Source: an uncultured Treponema sp.
GTDB taxonomy: Bacteria; Spirochaetota; Spirochaetia; Treponematales; Treponemataceae
NCBI GenBank assembly: GCA_947170195.1
Contig: CAMVSS010000006.1
Coordinates: 1-37,393, forward strand
Direction of reading: 5' to 3'
Length of the DNA: 37,393 nt
Shown here: piece by piece, positions 14,754 through 21,403 of the stretch
How the letters are laid out: each line of letters starts with the position of its first letter
How positions within the stretch are numbered: position 1 is the stretch's first letter
The notes under the pieces: model-generated
What the model saw: only the letters and a program-made list of their open reading frames with translations
The model's database searches: none
What the model was told of the DNA's origin: nothing
Translations under genes and position numbers: made by a program

Positions 14754-15689
14754 TTGTTGTTTGAATTAACGGACAGCCTGATAGATCAGATTATCTTCTC
14801 GATGGAAAACCAATCGGAAGAGTCTTTTTTGGATGCAAAAAATCTGAAAATCGTCTCTTTCAGTCCTGACGCAGAATTCGAACAAACAATAGACGAAGAA
14901 AACATATATACATTGCCCGTCTGGACACCAAAAGACGGGTTTAATCTTCTGGAAGAATTTGTTTCGACCGTCCGAGTAAAAAAAATTTACGACGAATTGA
15001 GAGAAGTTCTTTCCAATGGAAGGGGGGTGTTTAGAAATTTTAAAAATGTTTTAAAAAAGTACCCTGAAATCGAAAAACGCTTCCGAGTGTTTAAAAACAA
15101 GGAAATGCGAAACTTTGTATTTGAGTGGTATAATGCGCTGCGCGACTCTTGGGGGCTTGAAAAACTCAGTCAGGATTTTGAGGATTACGACGAGCTTACC
15201 AAAGAAGATTTTCTTTTTCGCGGATACGACTTCCAGCAAGATGGAAAATGTGTCGCCGAAATGGCAGGTGCTGTATCAGAAGAGATTAAGGCTTTTTATG
15301 CAGGCGAACTGGGGCTTGCGGTTTCCCATCTGTGGAAGCAGCGTTTCGATAGTTTTTTTCAACGAAACAGCCCCGAAAGTGTGAACGGTTTTGTATGCCG
15401 CACTTTATCTGATGAATTTGCCGGATGCCTTTTGTTTTCCTTCTGTCCTTCTTTTGCAAAAGAAACGGTGACTCTCACCGCTTGTTTTGTCGATCAGAAT
15501 TATCGCGGTCTTGGAATTGTCAGAGAGCTTTTTTCGCAATGCATTTCCAACTTAAAAGAGCGCGGAGTTCATTGGTTTATAATTGAACAATCTGCAATAC
15601 CTTTCTATCTAGAACCGTTATTGACCCGCTGTGGGTTTGAAAAAACTGGTTCTGTTTATGTTGCGGATTTTTCAGACAACAAAGCCTGA
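14754..15689 (+). CDS. UPF0158-domain plus GNAT acetyltransferase fusion
   Basis: The product is about 311 residues. Residues 1-135 resemble the UPF0158 family: a start like LTDSLIDQIIFSMENQSEESFLDAKNLKIV, then LPVWTPKDGFNLLEEFVSTV, then ELREVLSNGRGVFRNFKNVLKKYPEI and the terminal FEWYNALRDSWGL. Residues about 170-308 are a GNAT domain with the acetyl-CoA loop QNYRGLGIVRELF and the strand FYLEPLLTRCGFEKTGSVYVADF. Substrate unknown. The start is uncertain: TTG at 14754 keeps the UPF0158 N-terminus but has no ribosome binding site, and the first ATG (14802) would cut into the domain. It begins 3 bp after clpP, so coupling is likely. Confidence 0.75.
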   Translation: MLFELTDSLIDQIIFSMENQSEESFLDAKNLKIVSFSPDAEFEQTIDEENIYTLPVWTPKDGFNLLEEFVSTVRVKKIYDELREVLSNGRGVFRNFKNVLKKYPEIEKRFRVFKNKEMRNFVFEWYNALRDSWGLEKLSQDFEDYDELTKEDFLFRGYDFQQDGKCVAEMAGAVSEEIKAFYAGELGLAVSHLWKQRFDSFFQRNSPESVNGFVCRTLSDEFAGCLLFSFCPSFAKETVTLTACFVDQNYRGLGIVRELFSQCISNLKERGVHWFIIEQSAIPFYLEPLLTRCGFEKTGSVYVADFSDNKA

Positions 15690-15734
15690 GTCGAAAGACC
15701 ATTGGTTCTATTTTATTTTTTTTGGAGTTTTATT

Positions 15735-16556
15735 ATGGCATTTAGACGTGATTTCAGACGTAATTTCAGACAGAACAGAGAAATTGACATTGATCAGGCA
15801 GCTGCATACCTCAAGGATGTTGTTGCAAAAGTAAAGTCAAATCCAGATGAACTTGAAGCTTTGAAAAAAGTTTTCAAAAAGAACGTGCCTTTTACGCTCA
15901 GAAGCTATGTCGCTGCATATCTTCTGAAAAACTCAAGCGGAGCAATTTTCCGCTTCAACCTTCACAAAGACAGAGATGATTTCCGCTCAAACAGAGAAGT
16001 TGAGCGAACCCGCTCTGAGGAAAGAACTGCAGAAGTTTCTGCTCCTGCAGAGCCTAGAGAGCGATATACTCGCGTTCAGATTGATCCTGAATCTGCCGCA
16101 ACTGTATTCGTTGGAATCGGACGCAACCGCCGCGTTTACCCACGCGATCTCGTTGGTCTTTTTATCAGCGTTGCAGGAATCGAGAAAGAGCGCATCGGAG
16201 ATATCCGTGTGCTTGCTAACTACTCTTTCGTACAGCTTTTCAAAGAGGATGCAGAAAAGGCAATCAACACTCTCAACGGCTACAGCTATCGCGGACGCGC
16301 GCTCAGCGTAAGCTATTCTCGCCAGCGCGAGGATGGAGAGGCTTTTGACGAAGAAGCTCCTGAGAACTACGAGAACAACGACCCGGTTCCGAACGTATCA
16401 AATGTTTCTGCTCCAATCGTGGACAGCTACACATCAACAAACTCTGATACAATGGCTCAGCAGGCTGCATTCGCAAAGGCTCAGGCAGAAATGACTGACG
16501 AAGAAATCCTTGCTGCACGTGCACCACGCTCAAGCTCTTCTGCGGACGTTCAGTAA
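15735..16556 (+). CDS. Stand-alone DbpA-type RNA-binding protein
   Basis: The product is 273 residues from the ATG at 15735, with GGAG 7 bases upstream; the longer in-frame start at 15702 is rejected. The N-terminus is rich in Arg (MAFRRDFRRNFRQNR), followed by a helical segment. Residues about 110-200 look like the RNA-recognition-like domain found at the C-terminus of DbpA/CsdA DEAD-box helicases (ATVFVGIGRNRRVYPRDLVGLFISVAGIEKERIGDIRVLANYSFVQLF, then KAINTLNGYSYRGRALSVSYS). There is no helicase domain. The C-terminus is acidic, Ser/Asn/Ala-rich and probably disordered. It may act as an RNA chaperone or partner of a separate helicase; that role is inferred. Confidence 0.75.
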   Translation: MAFRRDFRRNFRQNREIDIDQAAAYLKDVVAKVKSNPDELEALKKVFKKNVPFTLRSYVAAYLLKNSSGAIFRFNLHKDRDDFRSNREVERTRSEERTAEVSAPAEPRERYTRVQIDPESAATVFVGIGRNRRVYPRDLVGLFISVAGIEKERIGDIRVLANYSFVQLFKEDAEKAINTLNGYSYRGRALSVSYSRQREDGEAFDEEAPENYENNDPVPNVSNVSAPIVDSYTSTNSDTMAQQAAFAKAQAEMTDEEILAARAPRSSSSADVQ

Positions 16557-17243
16557 ATGAAAATAATCCGCACCGGCCCGCTTCAGGTTAACACGTTAAT
16601 CGTTCCGCTGGTGCGGAATTCAGTTCTCATAATTGATCCCGCTTGCTGCGATTTTTCTTCAGACTCGCAGGTCGTCATCGATTTCCTGAAAAAAAATAGC
16701 CTTGTGCCGGTCGCAATAATCCTTACGCACGGACATTTCGACCATATTTCGGGGCTTCCAATCCTAAAAAAATCTTTTCCGAACATCCCCATAGCAATCC
16801 ATTCGGCTGATTCAGCAATGATTGGAAAAAATTCCGCCGCCGTTCAGCAGGATGCGCTTTTCCGCATGGGATTTGATGAATTTCTTCCTTTCGTCACAAA
16901 TCTTCCGGATCCTGAATTCTTCCTCGAGGACGGAAAATCTCTCGCTGATACATTTTCCGGCGTCTTTACGGACAGCGACATCATTTCCGGGCTTAAAAAA
17001 TGGCAGATATTGTACACTCCTGGGCATACCGAAGGTTCCTGCTGCCTTTACAATGAGGAAGATTTGCTTTTGATTTCTGGAGATACGCTTTTTTACAGAA
17101 GCTGGGGGCGCACGGATTTGCCGGGTGGCAGCGAATCAAAAATGAAAAAAAGCTTGGCCCGGCTTTTCGAAGAGATTGATGATAATGCCCTTGTTTATCC
17201 TGGGCACGATCATGCCGCTTTCAAAATGGAAGAAAATTACTAG
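16557..17243 (+). CDS. Metallo-beta-lactamase-fold hydrolase (glyoxalase II-like)
   Basis: The 228-residue product has the metal-binding signature THGHFDH (H58, H60, D62, H63), a third ligand in YTPGHTEGS, a bridging Asp in ISGDTLFYRSWGRTDLPGGS, and the final VYPGHDH. This order matches the small glyoxalase II-like group (YcbL type) that hydrolyses thioesters or related substrates; the true substrate is unknown. The ATG follows the stop of the RNA-binding gene with no gap (TAAATG) and no own ribosome binding site, so it is translationally coupled. Confidence 0.88.
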   Translation: MKIIRTGPLQVNTLIVPLVRNSVLIIDPACCDFSSDSQVVIDFLKKNSLVPVAIILTHGHFDHISGLPILKKSFPNIPIAIHSADSAMIGKNSAAVQQDALFRMGFDEFLPFVTNLPDPEFFLEDGKSLADTFSGVFTDSDIISGLKKWQILYTPGHTEGSCCLYNEEDLLLISGDTLFYRSWGRTDLPGGSESKMKKSLARLFEEIDDNALVYPGHDHAAFKMEENY

Positions 17244-17267
17244 GGAAGTGCGCTTTTCCTGGTGATG

Positions 17268-17990
17268 TCACCAAATCAGGCTGACTTCTTTTTCTGGCGG
17301 CGCATACGGAATAAAGATAAAATCTCCCGTTTCGTCCCTCTGAATCTCGTAATAATGGTATTCAACTTCTTTTTGCGCTTTCGATAGCGTGACTATTGCG
17401 AACGTGTGGGGCATCCCGCCTCTCGGAATCGAGCAGCTTCCAGGATTCAAGAGAGAGATAGGCTTTTTTTCCCCATTGCTTTGCGTGTGATGTTTGATTT
17501 GGGCATTTGCTATGTGTGTGTGTCCGTAAAAAACGATGTCCGCACCGATCGAAACAGCGTTCTTGTAAAGATCCTTTGTGCCGTAGTAAACGTCGAATTT
17601 GTGCCCGTGGGTCAGAAAAACTTCTTTGCCGGCCGCATTAAATGAAACCTGCACCGGAACGAAAAGCGAGCATCTGTCGTCCGTCAAAATCATGGCGGTA
17701 GAGTTGTCCCCGTTTCCCTGAACGAAAAACATTGCTTCCGGAATGCATTCGCCCAGCTCTTTGTCCCAGAATCCCTGCTCGATGCAGTCAACCAGATCTG
17801 GAATTCCGTCTCCGCAAAAGCAGAGAAGATCGACCGACTTTCCGAACTTTTGGAAAATCTCGCGGAGGATAATTCTGCTTCCGTGCGAATCAGACACCAG
17901 CAGAATCTTTACCGATTCCATCGATGAAAGGGAATCTAATAATGTTTTGCTGCCAAGTCCATAATTTTCTCTTTGAATTATCTCTCGCAT
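17268..17990 (-). CDS. Metallophosphoesterase, YfcE/MJ0936-like phosphodiesterase
   Basis: The product is 240 residues if started at 17990, or 217 from the Met at 17921, which begins MESVKILLVSDSHG; neither start has a strong ribosome binding site. Motifs in order are SDSHG, CGDGIPD, VQGNGD, THGHKFDV, YGHTHIA and LNPGSCSIPR, which supply the two-metal site of the small phosphodiesterase family. Such enzymes cleave phosphodiesters in vitro; the cellular substrate is unknown. It is last in the leftward set after the envelope genes and ends convergently 24 bp from the lactamase-fold gene. A short palindrome TGGTGA-TG-TCACCA (17260-17273) overlaps the stop. Confidence 0.85.
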   Translation of the reverse strand: MREIIQRENYGLGSKTLLDSLSSMESVKILLVSDSHGSRIILREIFQKFGKSVDLLCFCGDGIPDLVDCIEQGFWDKELGECIPEAMFFVQGNGDNSTAMILTDDRCSLFVPVQVSFNAAGKEVFLTHGHKFDVYYGTKDLYKNAVSIGADIVFYGHTHIANAQIKHHTQSNGEKKPISLLNPGSCSIPRGGMPHTFAIVTLSKAQKEVEYHYYEIQRDETGDFIFIPYAPPEKEVSLIW

Positions 17991-18034
17991 ATTTCCAGTT
18001 CAGATTTTTCGAAGTCTCGTGTAAAAAAATCGGA

Positions 18035-18823
18035 TTATTCAAAAACGAAGTGGTTTATTGATTTTAATCCGGTTTCGCCGTCTATGTAGTGAGTCAGCTT
18101 GCGTTTGTTGCCAAGAAGACTCTGTATCAGTTTCTGAAGGTTTTCTCCCTGCGGAATTGGTTTTTCCGTCTCAAGCATTGCCTGAATTGATTTTTCGATG
18201 AACTGATTTATGTCAAAATCAGGAATTGCCGTGGAGATTTCCGCGTTCTCGATGCCGCCTGCCGAGTCCGTCTTGTGCGCATAGTCAAGAACGAAATCCG
18301 CTGTCGATTCCGAACCGAGAACCTCGTCCTGCGGAAAAACTGTAAAAACAGGGAACGGAAGTTTCCCGTCCTCGTTTTTGTCCTGAAGCTTTGATATCGC
18401 GATGTGCGTTCCCTCTGGCGCGCCGAGAATCAGCAAGCCGCAGAGTTTTTTGTCCTCGATGAGATTTGCCAGCGAGCTGATTCTTGCCTTTCCTGACACT
18501 TTGAAGTCATCCGGATATACGTAAATTGAAATCAGTCCGGGATTGTCTTCGGTATCGACGCCGTAGTTTTGATTCAGCATCTGGGAGATTCCCAGAATCG
18601 AGTCAGGGGTGTTGTAACCGTAGCCGAGCAGCACCGCGAGAGTTTTTCCCTCAAGGAATGCTTTTGAAGCGGCCTTATTTTTTTTGATTTTTGGAGATAT
18701 ACCTTCGTCCTGAGCGATGGAATTTTCTGCTGTGAGTTTTTTATCTTTTTTGCAGCCGGAGATTGATACACATGCGGCGATGGCACAAGAGACTGCACAT
18801 ACCTTAATAATATTTTTTTTCAT
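18035..18823 (-). CDS. Lipoprotein of unknown function, possibly periplasmic-binding-protein fold
   Basis: A 262-residue lipoprotein: basic start MKKNIIK, hydrophobic core and lipobox ISGC with the Cys at residue 24, followed by a Lys-rich linker. The mature part alternates strands and helices (TLAVLLGYGYNTPDSILGISQML, GLISIYVYPDDF, LCGLLILGAPEGTHIAISKLQD, PFPVFTVFPQDE), which recalls type I substrate-binding folds. No ligand or transport partner can be named, and no ABC transporter lies nearby. No ribosome binding site is obvious; the gene follows the FecR gene by 27 bp. Confidence 0.6.
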   Translation of the reverse strand: MKKNIIKVCAVSCAIAACVSISGCKKDKKLTAENSIAQDEGISPKIKKNKAASKAFLEGKTLAVLLGYGYNTPDSILGISQMLNQNYGVDTEDNPGLISIYVYPDDFKVSGKARISSLANLIEDKKLCGLLILGAPEGTHIAISKLQDKNEDGKLPFPVFTVFPQDEVLGSESTADFVLDYAHKTDSAGGIENAEISTAIPDFDINQFIEKSIQAMLETEKPIPQGENLQKLIQSLLGNKRKLTHYIDGETGLKSINHFVFE

Positions 18824-18850
18824 ACATGCAGTTTATCATGTTTTTTTGTA

Positions 18851-19663
18851 TCAGTCAGCACCGGATCGCACAATGATAACCGAAAGTGTTTTTTTCGAAT
18901 TTGAAGATGTCACGGCGGAGTTTATATGATTTGAGCCTTTGTTTGCCTCGGCAGGAGCTGGACCATCTCCCTTGACGTTCACGAAAGCTATATCCTTTCG
19001 CGCATTTCGTTCCGCGTTTACGACATCTCCTCCGTCTTCAAATGTGACCGTATCGCCCCGTGTGCTTACAAAAGCTCCGTCCTGCGCTTGCTCCGATGAG
19101 ATTGCTTCCGCGCTGTTTTCGTCTGAATATCCTCCGACAAGCGGCAAATCGTCGCTTTCTATGCTCGGACGCGCATTTTTTGTCTTCCAGACTGCGACTT
19201 TTCCAGAGTTCGTCGTTATGTCAGTTTTTTTGTAGCCCTGCCGCACTGTCAGCTCGGTACCTCGGACAGCGGCGGTTGCTACTTGGGAATGCACTGTGAA
19301 TGAAACGCGTTTGTCCTCGCTCTTTTTGACGTTTGATTTAAGCGAGCCGGTGTCCAAAAAGATTTTTGTCACGTCCCGATCGTCTGATGCCGTCGCCCCG
19401 TTGCGCTCGGCGAGCTGCTCTATTGTTATGCGTGAGAGCGGATCGATCGTCACCGTCGTTTCCTTTATTTTTAATACAAGCTCTGATTTGAAGCCTGTCT
19501 GAACAACAGCGCCCTTCGAGAGCTTGTCGCCGGTCTTGAGCGGAATCCATACGTTTTCATTCTGAACTTCTGCCTTGCCCTTTGTCGATACAACCTCAGC
19601 TTCCATGCAGAAAGCGTTTGCCGCGATGAATATAAAAATAGAAATCAGCAATCCCTTTTTCAT
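18851..19663 (-). CDS. Secreted FecR-domain protein
   Basis: The product is 270 residues from the ATG at 19663, which has GAGGAG 7 bases upstream; the upstream in-frame ATG at 19678 overlaps that site and is rejected. A signal peptide (MKKGLLISIFIFIAANAFC) is followed by a FecR domain: EVVSTKGKAEVQ, WIPLKTGDKLSKGAVVQTGFKSELVLKI, then the classic VATAAVRGTELTVR and KVAVW. The second half is Asp/Glu/Ser/Asn-rich with low complexity and ends in a hydrophobic strand. FecR domains in envelope proteins without a sigma-factor partner are often structural or sensory. It lies between the barrel gene and the lipoprotein gene. Confidence 0.85.
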   Translation of the reverse strand: MKKGLLISIFIFIAANAFCMEAEVVSTKGKAEVQNENVWIPLKTGDKLSKGAVVQTGFKSELVLKIKETTVTIDPLSRITIEQLAERNGATASDDRDVTKIFLDTGSLKSNVKKSEDKRVSFTVHSQVATAAVRGTELTVRQGYKKTDITTNSGKVAVWKTKNARPSIESDDLPLVGGYSDENSAEAISSEQAQDGAFVSTRGDTVTFEDGGDVVNAERNARKDIAFVNVKGDGPAPAEANKGSNHINSAVTSSNSKKTLSVIIVRSGAD

Positions 19664-19689
19664 AATTTTCCTCCTCAAAAATCCGCGCT

Positions 19690-20868
19690 TTAGAATGTGA
19701 ACGTTCCCTTCAGCTGAATGACCGTGTTGTTCAGATCCTTGTTCTTTTTATGCCTGTACTGAGAGAAACTTCCTTCGAGGGACAAATCGCTGGAAATCTG
19801 TATTCCGCATTTTGCCGTGTATTGGAATCCGTCGTATTTTAGATGATTTTCCTCCGCGTTTATTATCGCATCCGCGCTTGCAAAGAGGGCGACAGGCTCT
19901 ATGATTTTGACCGAAGCTTCCGCCCCGCCCTTGATGAGTCCCGTGTATTCCTTGCTTTCCAGATTTTTTACGGCTTCTGCGCTTGTGAATCCCACGAATG
20001 GGTCAAGTTTTCCATTTTCGCCCGACGCATAGACTCCGTTCAGCGCGAGATAGGCAGATTTGAAATTCGGATAGACAGAAAGCTTTATCTGAGTCAGGTT
20101 TGAGATTTTGTATTTCTCACAGTCGTAGCTTTTAAAGGCGAACGTCGTGCTGAAATTGTAGTATGTGCGCGGAATCAGCGAGCCTGAGAATGCGGCGGTT
20201 CCATAAAATCTTCTGAGATTCTTTTTTTCCAGCTTTACGGCTCCGAAGCCCTGCAGCGCAAATCCCTGGTTGAAAATCATATGCGGAACCGACAGCGTTG
20301 CTCCGAATACGGCGTATTTGCTCTGGAGCTGGTAGAGATGCCGCGGTTTGTAGTCTTTTGAATCCGCGTCGAGCAGCGAAGTCGTGTGCATGTTTAATAG
20401 ACCTGTGTACGCTCCATATGCGGACAGCTCGACGCTTGGGAATTTAAGCGTTGCGGCAGCTCCGTCCGCCACCTGCGAGAACACGACCGAGCTTAAATCA
20501 GAATAGAAAAATCTTCCTGCCTGAACCGAGAAAAATGTATTTTTTATGCTGCTTGAATAGCTGAGACAGCACAAATCGACGTCGAGGGTGTTGATAAATC
20601 GGTCGCGACCTTCGAATGTGTTGTCATAGTTGTATTCGTAACTTCCGCGCACAGTAAGGGATGCGTTCCCAGAATCAGAATTTACGTCCGTGAGAGGAAC
20701 TCTGAACCAAAGCGAGGCTGAATCGCGCTGGTCTGTGCTAAGTTTTTTTATTTTGTTGCCTTCATATTTTGAGTTGTTGTGCAGACTTCCGCCCCAATCA
20801 AAGCCGAAAGAGAGCGGCGCAACCGTGAGAAGAGCCGTGGAAAGAATGACTGTCCTGATTTTGACCAT
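19690..20868 (-). CDS. Outer-membrane beta-barrel protein
   Basis: A 392-residue exported protein: signal peptide MVKIRTVILSTALLTVAPLSFG, then alternating aromatic/polar strands typical of a porin-like barrel (ASLTVRGSYEYNYDNTF, FFSVQAGRFFYSD, AYLALNGVYASG), ending in a C-terminal Phe (KGTFTF), the usual sorting signal. Specific function unknown. It overlaps nothing but starts 2 bp after the stop of the small secreted-protein gene, with AGGAAA upstream. It is followed by the FecR gene after 26 bp. Confidence 0.8.
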   Translation of the reverse strand: MVKIRTVILSTALLTVAPLSFGFDWGGSLHNNSKYEGNKIKKLSTDQRDSASLWFRVPLTDVNSDSGNASLTVRGSYEYNYDNTFEGRDRFINTLDVDLCCLSYSSSIKNTFFSVQAGRFFYSDLSSVVFSQVADGAAATLKFPSVELSAYGAYTGLLNMHTTSLLDADSKDYKPRHLYQLQSKYAVFGATLSVPHMIFNQGFALQGFGAVKLEKKNLRRFYGTAAFSGSLIPRTYYNFSTTFAFKSYDCEKYKISNLTQIKLSVYPNFKSAYLALNGVYASGENGKLDPFVGFTSAEAVKNLESKEYTGLIKGGAEASVKIIEPVALFASADAIINAEENHLKYDGFQYTAKCGIQISSDLSLEGSFSQYRHKKNKDLNNTVIQLKGTFTF

Positions 20869-20870
20869 AG

Positions 20871-21329
20871 CTAGTTTCCTACCGTTGTTTCGATGCAGCC
20901 GTTGAATATTGCGATCGCATCTCTGCCAGTGACCCGTGTCGAAGGATCTGCTGTTTCCGGGAGAATACCTTTTGCCTTCAGCTCCTTGAAAGCGTAACGT
21001 TTTGATTTTGTGAGCGTGTACAAGATGCCGCCCTTTATGCCCGTTGCGTCGGCGTAGACTTTTGCGACAGTCTCAAGATCGGCGAGTTTTTCTCCGGAAG
21101 CATCCTTAGGGAAAAGATTTTCGTTTTTGAGGGCTTCAAACGCCTGGGTGTAATCGCTGTCTTCCGGTACAAGATTTTTATAGACAGCGGCCAGATATGA
21201 AATCTGCTCATTTGTTAAGAAATCTTCATCCAAATACTCCGATATTTTTTCTGAACTTTGGGAGAATACAGCAGAGAGTGGAACAAACAAAAATACCAGA
21301 AGTGCTATTGTGAAAAAACTTTTTTTCAT
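20871..21329 (-). CDS. Small secreted helical protein, function unknown
   Basis: The product is 152 residues from the ATG at 21329, with GGAGAG 5 bases upstream; the ATG at 21344 overlaps the ribosome binding site and is rejected. A signal peptide MKKSFFTIALLVFLFVPLSAVFS is followed by an all-helical, mildly acidic mature part with two related segments (YLAAVYKNLVPEDSDYTQAFEALKNENLFP, and LKAKGILPETADPSTRVTGRDAIAIFN). No family recognised. It is first in a leftward set with a barrel and a FecR protein, so an envelope role is likely. It diverges from the cyclase gene across 74 bp. Confidence 0.65.
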   Translation of the reverse strand: MKKSFFTIALLVFLFVPLSAVFSQSSEKISEYLDEDFLTNEQISYLAAVYKNLVPEDSDYTQAFEALKNENLFPKDASGEKLADLETVAKVYADATGIKGGILYTLTKSKRYAFKELKAKGILPETADPSTRVTGRDAIAIFNGCIETTVGN

Positions 21330-21385
21330 AATACTCTCCGACATAAAGAATTGATAAAAAAAGAACCCTTAAAAAGTTTAACCCA

Positions 21386-21394
21386 TGATATAAT
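21386..21394 (+). promoter_or_regulatory. Extended -10 promoter (TGATATAAT) immediately before the cyclase gene
   Basis: TG-A-TATAAT ends 9 bases before the ATG at 21404, with no Shine-Dalgarno between. The predicted transcript has a leader of only a few bases. A second, shorter TATAAT overlaps the ATG itself (21400-21405). Confidence 0.55.
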
Positions 21395-21403
21395 TTTTGT
21401 ATA

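Noticed and set aside
17260-17273. TGGTGA-TG-TCACCA palindrome as a terminator between convergent genes
   Set aside because: A 6-bp stem with a 2-base loop is too tight to form a hairpin, there is no T-run, and it overlaps a stop codon, so it is probably incidental.
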